Shown in pieces: positions 43,160 to 51,464 of a stretch of 64,000 bases of DNA. The translations under genes and the position numbers were made by a program. Each line of letters begins with the position of its first letter. The stretch's first letter is position 1. The notes beneath the pieces were generated by a model. It was not told where the DNA came from. It was given only the letters and a program-made list of their open reading frames with translations, and made no database searches. Origin of the DNA: Alistipes sp. (GTDB lineage Bacteria > Bacteroidota > Bacteroidia > Bacteroidales > Rikenellaceae); assembly GCA_017403125.1 (NCBI GenBank), contig JAFQOR010000020.1, forward strand, positions 111,022-175,021, given 5' to 3'.

Positions 43160-45079
43160 ATGGATCGTATAAGACTGCTACCCGAGATTGTTGCAAACCA
43201 GATTGCTGCCGGAGAGGTTGTAAACTCGCCGTCGAACGTCGTCAAGGAGATGATGGAGAACTCCATCGATGCCGGCGCGCGCTCGGTGTGTGTCAATTTC
43301 AGGGATGGCGGCAAGGAGCTTATACAGATTATAGACGATGGCGTAGGCATGTCGGCAATAGATGCACGTCTTGCCTTCGACCGCCACGCCACGAGCAAGA
43401 TACGCTCCATCGAGGATGTCTATGCGTTACGCACGTTCGGATTCCGCGGTGAGGCTCTCGCCTCTATTGCCGCTGTGGCAGAGGTCGAGTTGCGCACACG
43501 TCAAGAGGAGGATGAGGTGGGTACGTGCACTATGATTAGTGGCGGTGAGTTTCGCTCGCAGACGCCGATATCGTGTCCTAAGGGTTCGCAGTTTATGGTG
43601 CGCAATCTCTTCTACAACGTGCCGTCGCGCCGAAAGTTTATCGATGGTGACAATGCACGTCTTACGACACATATCAAGCAGGAGTTTCAGCGTGTGGCAC
43701 TCTGCAACCCCGAGGTGGAGTTTCAATTGCGCCAGAACGATGGTCTGCTCTATGCCCTCGCTCCTACGAATCGCGTGAACCGCATTGTGGATGTCGTGGG
43801 TAAGCATATACGTTGCAACCTCCTCGACGTTGAGGTCGATACGTCGGTAGTGCGCATCGAGGGTTTTGTAGGTCGTCCTGCCGCTGCCAAGCGACGCAAC
43901 AACGAGCAGTATCTCTTTGTCAATGGGCGTTACTTCCAGTCGCCGGCGATGCAGCGTACCATATTTCGTGCCTACGAGAAGCTGATACCCGAGGGGTGTC
44001 AGCCCTCATACTTCATATATATCACCGTCGATCCGGACCGTGTCGATGTAAACGTGCACCCGCAGAAGACTACGGTAAAGTTTGCCGATAACGATGTCAT
44101 AATTCAGATATTGCAGGCGGCTGTACGCGAGACACTCGCCAAGACGGGAGCTGTGCCTATGATGGACTTCTCGGACGAGGGCCGTGTCGAGATTCCCGTT
44201 ATGCGTCAATCACAGAGCATATATCGCGAGCCGCGTGCGGTGAACAACGTAGCCTACAACCCCTTTGCCACGGAGTATATCGACCCCACGGCGCCAACGC
44301 CCGACGTGCCGTTCACGGGCTTCGATGTCCCCTACGATGGAGCCATGCCTACGCCAAAAGGTGGCGCGGCTATGGTCTCGGACGACTTTGCTATACAGGA
44401 CTATGGCTTGTCGGATATGGTGAGTAGCCGCGTGGAGTATATCGACGAGGAGGAGCAGACGGCCTTCGACTACGTGGAGTCAAAGATGATGGGTGGCGGC
44501 GAGAAGCATAGTTTCAAGGAGGTTATGTCGCTTGGCAATGGTTATGCCGTAGCCCTCTATGGTGGCAGATGCGTCTTCGTAAGCCTGCGTCGCGTCAAGG
44601 AGCGCATACTTTACGAGAGTATTCTGCGTTCGATGACAATGGGCAGCAGCCCCTCACAGCGCATGTTCTTTGCCGAGGAGCTTGTGCTCTCCGACGACGA
44701 ATATACGCTCATGGAGCAGCACGCGACCGAGTTTGCGGCTCTGGGTTTCGAGGTGGAGTATCGCGGTGGAGGTGCTATATCGGTTGTGGGCAGGCCCGCA
44801 ATTATCGATATGGCGATGCCGCTCGACGAACTTATCTATGAGTTGCTGCACGGCATAGACAACGGAGCGATGCCTGTGGAGCAGGAGCGTGAGCGTTTAG
44901 CGATGCTTATGGCGCGCCGAGGAAGTGCAGCCTATGGCAAGGGCATATCTTCGGCAGATGCAGAGGCGTTGCTGCAACAGCTCGGCGAGTGCGAAAATAT
45001 CAGCTTCACGGCGTCGGGAGCACCGCTCATGGCGGAGATGACGGCGCAGGAGATTGAGGCAAAATTGAGTAAGAACTAA
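43160..45079 (+). CDS. mutL: DNA mismatch repair protein MutL with a degenerate endonuclease motif
   Basis: A 639-residue GHKL ATPase that links MutS to strand removal. N-terminal motifs are complete: NQIAAGEV, VVKEMMENSIDAGA, DDGVGM, TFGFRGEALASIA. The C-terminal domain begins near residue 440. The endonuclease motif DQHA-xx-E-xxxx-E of MutL from bacteria lacking MutH reads SLRRVKERILYE (from residue 475), losing D, Q and H but keeping the glutamates. Nicking activity is therefore doubtful, or supplied by other residues. The ATPase and dimerisation roles look intact. MutS is encoded 12 kb away. Confidence 0.93.
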   Translation: MDRIRLLPEIVANQIAAGEVVNSPSNVVKEMMENSIDAGARSVCVNFRDGGKELIQIIDDGVGMSAIDARLAFDRHATSKIRSIEDVYALRTFGFRGEALASIAAVAEVELRTRQEEDEVGTCTMISGGEFRSQTPISCPKGSQFMVRNLFYNVPSRRKFIDGDNARLTTHIKQEFQRVALCNPEVEFQLRQNDGLLYALAPTNRVNRIVDVVGKHIRCNLLDVEVDTSVVRIEGFVGRPAAAKRRNNEQYLFVNGRYFQSPAMQRTIFRAYEKLIPEGCQPSYFIYITVDPDRVDVNVHPQKTTVKFADNDVIIQILQAAVRETLAKTGAVPMMDFSDEGRVEIPVMRQSQSIYREPRAVNNVAYNPFATEYIDPTAPTPDVPFTGFDVPYDGAMPTPKGGAAMVSDDFAIQDYGLSDMVSSRVEYIDEEEQTAFDYVESKMMGGGEKHSFKEVMSLGNGYAVALYGGRCVFVSLRRVKERILYESILRSMTMGSSPSQRMFFAEELVLSDDEYTLMEQHATEFAALGFEVEYRGGGAISVVGRPAIIDMAMPLDELIYELLHGIDNGAMPVEQERERLAMLMARRGSAAYGKGISSADAEALLQQLGECENISFTASGAPLMAEMTAQEIEAKLSKN

Positions 45080-45106
45080 ACAAACAACAAATAAAAGAGA
45101 GTTATT

Positions 45107-45775
45107 ATGGCGTCTTATCGTAATCAGTCATCAACGCCCCCTGTTGTGCTTAACCTGCTTATTGCCAATATCGTGGCTTTCGTTGCTGTGCTTCTGCTCT
45201 TCGACAACGATGTGGAGCGTTTCGAGAGGGTCTATGATGTCTATGCATTGCATCCCTTCGAGAGCCCATGTTTCGAGTGGTGGCAGCCGCTGACATATAT
45301 GTTTCTGCATGGTGATATCAGCCACCTCTTCTTCAACATGTTTGCGCTGTGGATGTTTGGTCGCGGTTTGGAGCAGGCTATGGGTTCCAAACGCTTCTTC
45401 ATCTACTACTTCGTGTGTGGCATAGGTGCTGCTCTGGTGCAGATGGGAATGTTTCAGGTCGATCTCTCGCATATCGAGCCCAACTCGATTGAGTATATGC
45501 GCTATATGTTAGTCCCGACGTTGGGTGCTTCGGGTGCGGTGTTTGGTCTGTTGTTGGCGTTCGGCATGATGTATCCCAATGCTACAATCATGTTGCTTAT
45601 TCCGCCAATCCCGATGAAGGCGAAGTGGTTTGTTATAATCTATGGCGCCATAGAGCTGCTGCTGGGCGTATATGGCAGTGGTGGTGTGGCTCACTTTGCT
45701 CACCTTGGTGGTATGTTCTGGGGTTGGTTACTTATGATGTGGTGGCGTAGGCGCGATGCTCGACGATACTTCTAA
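45107..45775 (+). CDS. Rhomboid-family intramembrane serine protease
   Basis: A 222-residue membrane protein with six helices. The catalytic serine lies in GASGAVFGLLLAFG (about 142-155) and the paired histidine in VAHFAHLGGMFWG (about 197-209). The L1/ELFGW-like region is HGDISHLFFNMFALWMFG. The motifs for an active rhomboid are all present. Substrate unknown. It follows mutL by 27 nt and precedes the EEP protein by 29 nt, a common Bacteroidota order. Confidence 0.92.
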   Translation: MASYRNQSSTPPVVLNLLIANIVAFVAVLLLFDNDVERFERVYDVYALHPFESPCFEWWQPLTYMFLHGDISHLFFNMFALWMFGRGLEQAMGSKRFFIYYFVCGIGAALVQMGMFQVDLSHIEPNSIEYMRYMLVPTLGASGAVFGLLLAFGMMYPNATIMLLIPPIPMKAKWFVIIYGAIELLLGVYGSGGVAHFAHLGGMFWGWLLMMWWRRRDARRYF

Positions 45776-45804
45776 AACAAACATAATTGGAGTGATGTAG
45801 CGCT

Positions 45805-46941
45805 ATGCGTGATGAAAGAAAATCATATTATGGCGAGTGGTATGCCGGACGCAGCCCAAGGCGTCGCAGCCTTGTGGCAATGCTCTCGGTGGCGGTGTTG
45901 TTTCTTATCACCATTGCCCTTGGTGTGGCACTTGTCATTGCCTATGTTACACCCCATGTCGAGCCCTCGTCGTATGGCTCACTGACCATTGCGGGCATCT
46001 TCACGCCGCTGCTCTTTACCGCCGTGCTCGTACTTATGCTTCTGTGGCTCGTGCTGCGGCGCTGGATAATAAGTGGGGTGTTGCTATTGCTTCTTGTGCC
46101 GGGACTATTTCATATCGATGAGTTCTACTCGCTGCCAATCTTCCGCGAGGTTGAGAAGCCGGTGGATAAGCGTGCATTCGATGTTATGAGCTACAACCTG
46201 CGTGGCTTCTTCGATGATAATGGAGTGCGTTGTGTAGATCGTGTGGTAGAGTATTTCGAGGGGCGAGAACTCCCCGATGTGGCATGCTTTCAGGAGTTTT
46301 CGTGCGATGCGCAGGGCATCGAGCAGATAGACTCGCTATTCAAGGATTACGACATGCGCGAGACCATCGAGTCGGGATTTGTGAAGTTGCGTACGTATAG
46401 CCGCTATCCGATTGTAGCCAACGATTCGATATCGGGTGCGGGACGAGGTACTTCGCAGTGGGTAGATGTGGTCATCGAGCGTAACCGTACCAACGACACG
46501 TTGCGCATATTCAATAACCACCTCTACACGATGAATATCTCGGCTGCCGATAGCGAGGATATTGCTCGTGGCAAAATTTTGCAGGATGGCGAGCGCGTGA
46601 AGAGCATCGTCGATCGCATCGCCAACAACTCGGCGATACGTGCCGCCCATGCCGATACGTTGAAGATGGTGATGAATGCTACGACATACCCCTATGTGGT
46701 GTGTGGCGACTTCAACGATACACCTATGTCGTTTGTCTATAACCTCCTCGCCGACGGCATGAAGGATGCCTTCAAGGAGCATGGCACGGGCTATGGCTAC
46801 ACATTCCGTCCGATGCACGGCATGTTGCGTATCGACTATGTGCTCTACTCCATGGGTATCGAGGCGTTTAGTTATGCTGCCGACGAAGGGGCAACGCTCT
46901 CGGACCATCTGCCCATAACCGTGTCAGTAAAGGTTAAGTAA
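45805..46941 (+). CDS. Membrane-anchored endonuclease/exonuclease/phosphatase family protein
   Basis: A 378-residue protein. The N-terminal third holds three membrane helices (about 22-48, 58-82 and 87-103). From about 123 the EEP fold begins with MSYNLRGFFDD. It continues with the metal-binding Glu in ACFQEFS, the catalytic region FNNHLYTMN, CGDFNDTP, and the final SDHLPITVSV with the catalytic His. Metal-dependent phosphoesterase chemistry is expected; the substrate (nucleic acid, phospholipid or inositol phosphate) is unknown. Confidence 0.87.
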   Translation: MRDERKSYYGEWYAGRSPRRRSLVAMLSVAVLFLITIALGVALVIAYVTPHVEPSSYGSLTIAGIFTPLLFTAVLVLMLLWLVLRRWIISGVLLLLLVPGLFHIDEFYSLPIFREVEKPVDKRAFDVMSYNLRGFFDDNGVRCVDRVVEYFEGRELPDVACFQEFSCDAQGIEQIDSLFKDYDMRETIESGFVKLRTYSRYPIVANDSISGAGRGTSQWVDVVIERNRTNDTLRIFNNHLYTMNISAADSEDIARGKILQDGERVKSIVDRIANNSAIRAAHADTLKMVMNATTYPYVVCGDFNDTPMSFVYNLLADGMKDAFKEHGTGYGYTFRPMHGMLRIDYVLYSMGIEAFSYAADEGATLSDHLPITVSVKVK

Positions 46942-46964
46942 CCCCATATCAATATTTTAGTATC

Positions 46965-47417
46965 ATGATTTTGGACTCAACGAAAAATGCGGAGCGTTAC
47001 TACGCTCTTCTACCTCGCCTGCGCCGTGTCTTTGACTATATCGCTACTACCGACCTCGCGCAGTTGGAGGTGGGACGCCACGATATCGATGGCGACAACC
47101 TCTTTGTCAATGTTTCGGAGTTGGAGCTGCGCCCATTGGAGGCAGCACACCTCGAAGTGCATAATCGCTATGTCGATGTGCAGGTTGTGGTTGGTGGCGA
47201 GGAGACCTTCGGATGGAGCGAACGCTGCAACTGCCATAGGGCCGAGGGCGAGTTTGATGCAGAGCGCGACATACTCTTCTATGAGGACCGTCCCCAGACC
47301 TTCTATACGTTGCGTGCGGGGCAGTTTACCATTCTCTTTCCCGAGGATGCCCATGCTCCGATGCTTGGCGAGGGCTGCGTGCGTAAACTTATCTTTAAGG
47401 TGGCGCTCGATAGGTAG
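46965..47417 (+). CDS. YhcH/YjgK/YiaL-family protein
   Basis: A 150-residue beta-rich (double-stranded beta-helix) protein of DUF386. Conserved features include EVGRHDIDGDNLFVNV, HNRYVDVQVVVGGEE and the metal-binding end FPEDAHAPMLG followed by a basic KLIFKV strand. Members occur in sugar and sialic acid operons, and some bind metal or act as anomerases. Here it follows the EEP gene by 23 nt with no sugar pathway beside it. Exact role unknown. Confidence 0.87.
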   Translation: MILDSTKNAERYYALLPRLRRVFDYIATTDLAQLEVGRHDIDGDNLFVNVSELELRPLEAAHLEVHNRYVDVQVVVGGEETFGWSERCNCHRAEGEFDAERDILFYEDRPQTFYTLRAGQFTILFPEDAHAPMLGEGCVRKLIFKVALDR

Positions 47418-47504
47418 TCGTGTTGCATTGGCGTATTGCCAAGGCTATGGCTACGTTAAAATGTGGCGATGCAGATTAAAATAGGGATAATTTTTATTCG
47501 GTAT

Positions 47505-47535
47505 TTTGAAATCTGATTTTTTCTTCTTACCTTTG
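47505..47535 (+). promoter_or_regulatory. Promoter of rpmI-rplT
   Basis: TTTG at 47505-47508, 19-nt spacer, TACCTTTG at 47528-47535. This ribosomal protein pair has its own strong promoter since infC is not upstream. Confidence 0.85.
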
Positions 47536-47570
47536 CGCGCTATTATTAACTAATTTAACTTTTTGTAACA

Positions 47571-47765
47571 ATGCCAAAAATGAAAACAAATGCCGCTGCG
47601 AAGAAGCGTTTTTCTTTCACCGGCACAGGTAAGATTAAGCGTAAGCATGCTTATCACAGTCACATCCTGACCAAAAAGACTAAGAAGCAGAAGCGTAACC
47701 TTTGCTACTCGGGTATCGTATCTGCTGCCGACGAGGCAAAGATCAAGCAGTTGCTCGTTAAGTAA
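47571..47765 (+). CDS. rpmI: 50S ribosomal protein L35
   Basis: A 64-residue, highly basic large-subunit protein. It has the L35 signature [20 protein letters not shown] and the C-terminal [14 protein letters not shown]. It is followed 114 nt later by rplT, as in most bacteria. The usual upstream neighbour infC is missing and a YhcH-family gene lies there instead. Confidence 0.97.
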   Translation: MPKMKTNAAAKKRFSFTGTGKIKRKHAYHSHILTKKTKKQKRNLCYSGIVSAADEAKIKQLLVK

Positions 47766-47817
47766 TTAGCGGCAAAAGCAAAGTAGCACAAAACAATTAT
47801 TTTTAACAACGGAGTGA

Positions 47818-47855
47818 AATAGCCCCAAAGAGTGTGAGAGAAACACACCGCTATT
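47818..47855 (+). promoter_or_regulatory. Structured leader ahead of rplT
   Basis: AATAGC (47818-47823) pairs with GCTATT (47850-47855) and GTGTG (47832-47836) with CACAC (47844-47848), making a nested hairpin in the 114-nt gap. L20 represses its own operon by binding mRNA in other bacteria, so an autoregulatory site is plausible. Confidence 0.45.
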
Positions 47856-47879
47856 AGCTCTCTCAAAAACTTTTAATTT

Positions 47880-48224
47880 ATGCCACGTTCAGTAAATGCT
47901 GTTGCGTCACGCGCAAGAAGAAAGAAGGTTTTGAAACTTGCCAAGGGTAACTTTGGTTCAAGGGGAAACGTATGGACAGTTGCGAAAAACACTGTCGAGA
48001 AGGGTTTGCAGTTTGCTTATGCACACCGTCGTGAGAAGAAGAGAAATTATCGTTCGTTGTGGATCGTTCGTATCAACGCTGCGGTTCGTATGTACGGTAT
48101 GACTTATTCGGAGTTTATTGGTAAGATGAACGTTAAGGGTATCGCTCTCAACCGTAAGGTTTTGGCTGACCTCGCGCTCAACGAGCCTAAGGCATTCGAG
48201 GCAATTGTTAATGCAGTTAAATAG
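47880..48224 (+). CDS. rplT: 50S ribosomal protein L20
   Basis: A 114-residue basic protein needed early in 50S assembly. Family segments [21 protein letters not shown], the [16 protein letters not shown]-like region and [24 protein letters not shown] are intact, and length is normal. It is the last gene of the rpmI-rplT transcript and is followed by a G/C-rich hairpin and T run. Confidence 0.97.
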   Translation: MPRSVNAVASRARRKKVLKLAKGNFGSRGNVWTVAKNTVEKGLQFAYAHRREKKRNYRSLWIVRINAAVRMYGMTYSEFIGKMNVKGIALNRKVLADLALNEPKAFEAIVNAVK

Positions 48225-48240
48225 TATCATCCGTTAGGGT

Positions 48241-48285
48241 GAGGGGGAGGACGAAAGGATATTTTGTTCTCCCCTCTTTTTTTAG
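48241..48285 (+). terminator. Terminator after rplT
   Basis: GAGGGGGAGGAC near 48241-48252 pairs imperfectly with GTTCTCCCCTC (48266-48276), followed by seven T residues. Confidence 0.75.
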
Positions 48286-48304
48286 CTTGATGAGATAAGG
48301 GGCA

Positions 48305-48393
48305 ATCTGCGGCACATCCCAAAAAGTAAAGCACCACGGGCTGTACGTTTTAGTACTATCCCGTGGTGCTTTCTTTTGCGATGCACCACATCT
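48305..48393. repeat. 89-bp hairpin element, copy 1
   Basis: This sequence recurs with a single mismatch at 55845-55933. Its core is a 13-bp stem, AAAGCACCACGGG (48328-48340) with CCCGTGGTGCTTT (48360-48372), topped by GTAC/GTAC. Flanks read CTGCGGCACATCCC and TTTTGCGATGCACCACATCT. A second hairpin, GCGGCGC-ATCA-GCGCCGC, lies just after it near 48429-48446. It can act as a terminator, but its exact duplication shows it is a repeated unit. Confidence 0.85.
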
Positions 48394-48540
48394 TACCCCT
48401 TCTCCCACCAAGCTGCTTGTCGTGATAGCGGCGCATCAGCGCCGCCTCAATCATTGGGCTGAATGGAATGTACGCTCAGTACTATCCATCCAGCCCAATC
48501 TCTTTATCGGCGACACTGCTGCACCACTCTGACGCCAAGC

Positions 48541-48611
48541 GCCTCGCACAGCCTCGCACAGCCCCGCACTGCCTCGCACAGCTGGGAACGCCTGAGAACG
48601 CCTGAGAACGC
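48541..48611. repeat. 10-bp tandem repeats (GCCTCGCACA then CTGAGAACGC)
   Basis: Four units of GCCTCGCACA type fill 48541-48580. They are followed by three units CTGGGAACGC/CTGAGAACGC at 48582-48611 and then CTGTG plus six T residues. The second unit type recurs at the other repeat locus (55975-56024). Confidence 0.8.
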
Positions 48612-48627
48612 CTGTGTTTTTTAGGTG

Positions 48628-48819
48628 TCCCGTAGTCTCGCCGTCTCGCAGTCCCGTCGTCCCGTCGTCTCGTCGTCTCGCAGTCCCGTCGTCTCGCCGT
48701 CTCGTCATCCCGCAGTCCCGCAGTCCCGCAGTCCCGCAGTCTCGTTGTCTCGTTGTCCCGTTGTCTCGTCGTCCCGTGGTCCCGTGGTCCCGTGGTCCCG
48801 TGGTCCCGTCGTCCCGCCG
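48628..48819. repeat. 24 copies of an 8-bp tandem repeat (TCYCGYNG)
   Basis: Uninterrupted 8-bp units such as TCCCGTCG, TCTCGTCG, TCCCGCAG and TCCCGTGG run for 192 bp just upstream of the GH84 promoter. The same unit in opposite orientation occurs at 56043-56106. Frames through it are open only because the unit lacks stop codons; no gene is implied. Confidence 0.9.
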
Positions 48820-48866
48820 CCCTGTCAAAAAAGTTGGCTATTGGCGCGGATATTCACTTTTTTTCG

Positions 48867-48874
48867 TATCTTTG
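48867..48874 (+). promoter_or_regulatory. -7 box of the GH84 gene
   Basis: TATCTTTG, 30 nt ahead of the ATG at 48904, with TTG at 48841-48843 (23 nt upstream) as a weak -33. Confidence 0.6.
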
Positions 48875-48903
48875 TCCAGAATGAGATTATTAAACCTAAA
48901 ACT

Positions 48904-51390
48904 ATGACTAAAACACTTCAATCACTTCAACTAACACTATTGGCTCTCTTTGCCATTGCGACACTCTCGGCACAGGACCTGTCGTCGCAGCGTGGCGAGT
49001 CGCAGAGCCTCGGAACACTCCTCGGCGAGAAGCTCGACCACCAGGGTCTTGTTATCAACCCTACGCCACAGAGCCTTGAACGTCTCGATGGCGAACTCGA
49101 CCTATCTGCTGGCGTCGCACTGTCTGCCAAGGCTTCGCTCTTTGCCGATGACATCGACTTTCTGCCTATCGCCAAGCGTGGCGTAAAGCTCGATATACGT
49201 CTTACGCCCAAGGCTTTCGATGCTGCGCTGCTGCCAGGAGCATACAGGTTGAATATCAACGCTAAGGGTATTGCCATAGTCGCTGCCGACGAGTTAGGAG
49301 CGTTCTACGCCTTGCAGACGTTGCGTCAGGTGGTTGAAAGTCCTATTTCGGCAGATGGTAAGTTGCCATATATCGCTATCGACGACTTTGCCGACCTACC
49401 CTGTCGTGGTGTAGTGGAGGGCTTCTATGGCGCTCCGTGGTCGCACGAGGTACGTCTGTCGCTTATCGAGATTTATGGACGTTACAAGCTCAACTACTAC
49501 ATCTACGGTCCTAAGGATGACCCCTACCACAGCTCTCCCAACTGGCGACAGCCATATCCCGAAGCGGAGGCGAACAACATTAAGGAGCTTACCGAGGCGT
49601 GTCGTCGCAACCGCGTACACTTCGTTTGGGCGATACACCCTGGACAGGATATCAAGTGGAACGAGGAGGACTACCAGAACTTGGTCAATAAGTTCGAGGC
49701 GATGTACTCGCTTGGTGTACGCGCCTTTGCCATACACTTCGACGACATTTCGGGCGAGGGTACAAACCCTCTCAAACAGACCGAGCTGCTAAACCGTCTT
49801 AACGAGGAGTTTGTGGCTCGTAAGGGCGATGTAGAGCCTCTTATCGTATGTCCTACGGACTATACGCGCCTCTGGGCGAACCCCACCGAACGAGGCAGCT
49901 TGGTGGTATATGGTAAGACGTTGCACCCATCGGTAGATGTCTTCTGGACGGGCGATGCCGTATGTAGCGACCTTACGGCGCAGACTATGGAGTGGGTAGG
50001 CTCACGTATTCAGCGCCCAGCACTCTACTGGTGGAACTATCCCGTTACGGACTACGCTCGCCATATCATTATGCAGGGTCCCGTGTATGGTCTAGACGCG
50101 ACGATGACGCGCGAGAAGACACGAGGCATCGTCAGCAACCCTATGGAGCACGGCGAGGCGTCGAAGCTCGCGCTATATAGCGTAGCGGACTACGCTTGGA
50201 ACACCGAGGCGTACAACCCCATAGATAGCTGGGAGCGCGCTATTGAGGCTGTTGCCCCCGAGGTAAAGGATGCCTACCGCACCTTCGCTATCCACTCGTG
50301 TGACACCGAGACGGGCTATCGTCGATTGGAGTCGTGGGAGACAGAGACATTTGCCATAGATGAGTATTCGCCCGAGAAGTCGGCGGCGCTTATGGCTCAG
50401 TTGCGAAGCATTGAGGCTCTGCCCGAGCAGATGGAGGCGATGCAGAACAAGGCGCTACTCGAAGAGCTGCGTCCGTGGATTGTGGAGCTTTCGAAGCTCG
50501 GCAGACGCTGCCGTAAGGCGTTGGAGATGCTCGATAGGTATCACGATGGCAAGTCGTGGGAGGGCTTCTGGGATGCCTATGTCGATAACCTTATGAGCGA
50601 CGAGGAGGTGGCGATGTACGACGCACACCGTGCAGGCACGATGAAGCTAAAACCCTTCTACGAGCGTACGATGGATGGCTTGGTTATGCGCTACTACGAG
50701 AGCTGCACGGGCAATAAGGCATCTACGCTTGCCCCCTGTGGCAGCTATGTGTCGTTACGTGCGCCGCAGTCGAAGTATATGTTCGACAACGACCCCGAGA
50801 CCTATTACCACTCTGGTCAGGGACAGCGTACCGATGACTTTGTGGGTGTTGATATGGGCATAGTACGCCCCGTGCGCGAGGTTCTTATCGTGCAGGGACG
50901 TAACTCTACGGATGATGTCGATTACTTCGACCACGCCATCGTGGAGTACTCCTTGGATGGCGAGACGTGGCACGCGCTGACCGACGAGTTCGAGGGCGTT
51001 TACGACATAAGGTGGAAGGGTGAGCCTATCGAGGCGCGCTACGTGGGTCTTAGAAAGCTCCCCTCGTCGAAGAGAAACTGGTTGGCTATCCGTGCGTTCG
51101 AGATTAACCCCGTTACGCCCGACCGCTTTGCCGAGGATGGCAACCCCTTCACGAAGATTGATGTTGAGGGCGATGTGCGCTTCGACATTGCGGCAGGGAC
51201 AACGCTCTGTCAGCTACTTATCGGCGACTATACGGCGGATGCCCGCTACCGTGTGCTAAATGCTGAGGGTGAGGCTATTGCCGAGCAGGTGATTACATCG
51301 GCATATCAGCACATCGCGCTTGATGCTCAGGCAGCAGCCATTGAGCTAAGCGGTGTCGAGAGCCTCTACGAGATTGCGTTTAGCAAGTAA
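48904..51390 (+). CDS. Secreted beta-N-acetylglucosaminidase, glycoside hydrolase family 84
   Basis: An 828-residue exported glycosidase resembling the Bacteroides O-GlcNAcase-like enzyme BtGH84. A signal peptide (1-24) is followed by the N-terminal GH20b-like domain (about 45-165). The catalytic barrel contains VVEGFYGAPWSHEVR, YYIYGPKDDPYHS, AIHPGQDI and the paired catalytic Asp280-Asp281 in IHFDDISGEG. A helical domain follows, then a C-terminal F5/8-type carbohydrate-binding region (about 620-740). It cleaves terminal GlcNAc with substrate assistance. The ATG at 48904 is taken because it starts the signal peptide; earlier in-frame sequence is the 8-bp array. Confidence 0.93.
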   Translation: MTKTLQSLQLTLLALFAIATLSAQDLSSQRGESQSLGTLLGEKLDHQGLVINPTPQSLERLDGELDLSAGVALSAKASLFADDIDFLPIAKRGVKLDIRLTPKAFDAALLPGAYRLNINAKGIAIVAADELGAFYALQTLRQVVESPISADGKLPYIAIDDFADLPCRGVVEGFYGAPWSHEVRLSLIEIYGRYKLNYYIYGPKDDPYHSSPNWRQPYPEAEANNIKELTEACRRNRVHFVWAIHPGQDIKWNEEDYQNLVNKFEAMYSLGVRAFAIHFDDISGEGTNPLKQTELLNRLNEEFVARKGDVEPLIVCPTDYTRLWANPTERGSLVVYGKTLHPSVDVFWTGDAVCSDLTAQTMEWVGSRIQRPALYWWNYPVTDYARHIIMQGPVYGLDATMTREKTRGIVSNPMEHGEASKLALYSVADYAWNTEAYNPIDSWERAIEAVAPEVKDAYRTFAIHSCDTETGYRRLESWETETFAIDEYSPEKSAALMAQLRSIEALPEQMEAMQNKALLEELRPWIVELSKLGRRCRKALEMLDRYHDGKSWEGFWDAYVDNLMSDEEVAMYDAHRAGTMKLKPFYERTMDGLVMRYYESCTGNKASTLAPCGSYVSLRAPQSKYMFDNDPETYYHSGQGQRTDDFVGVDMGIVRPVREVLIVQGRNSTDDVDYFDHAIVEYSLDGETWHALTDEFEGVYDIRWKGEPIEARYVGLRKLPSSKRNWLAIRAFEINPVTPDRFAEDGNPFTKIDVEGDVRFDIAAGTTLCQLLIGDYTADARYRVLNAEGEAIAEQVITSAYQHIALDAQAAAIELSGVESLYEIAFSK

Positions 51391-51406
51391 TATTTGCGGT
51401 AAATAA

Positions 51407-51450
51407 AAAGATAATGGACCACGCTATGTGAAGCGTGGTCCATTATCTTT
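51407..51450. terminator. Bidirectional terminator between GH84 and phoR-like genes
   Basis: A perfect 19-bp stem (AAAGATAATGGACCACGCT at 51407-51425 with 51432-51450), loop ATGTGA, between convergent genes. Confidence 0.92.
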
Positions 51451-51464
51451 GACGTGTCAATATC

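Noticed and set aside
48541-48819. Possible CRISPR array
   Set aside because: Units of 8 and 10 bp are contiguous without spacers and no cas genes are nearby.
48625-48903. In-frame N-terminal extension of the GH84 protein through the 8-bp array
   Set aside because: The extension would be a Ser/Arg/Val/Pro repeat ahead of a clear signal peptide, and the -7 box lies at 48867-48874, inside it.
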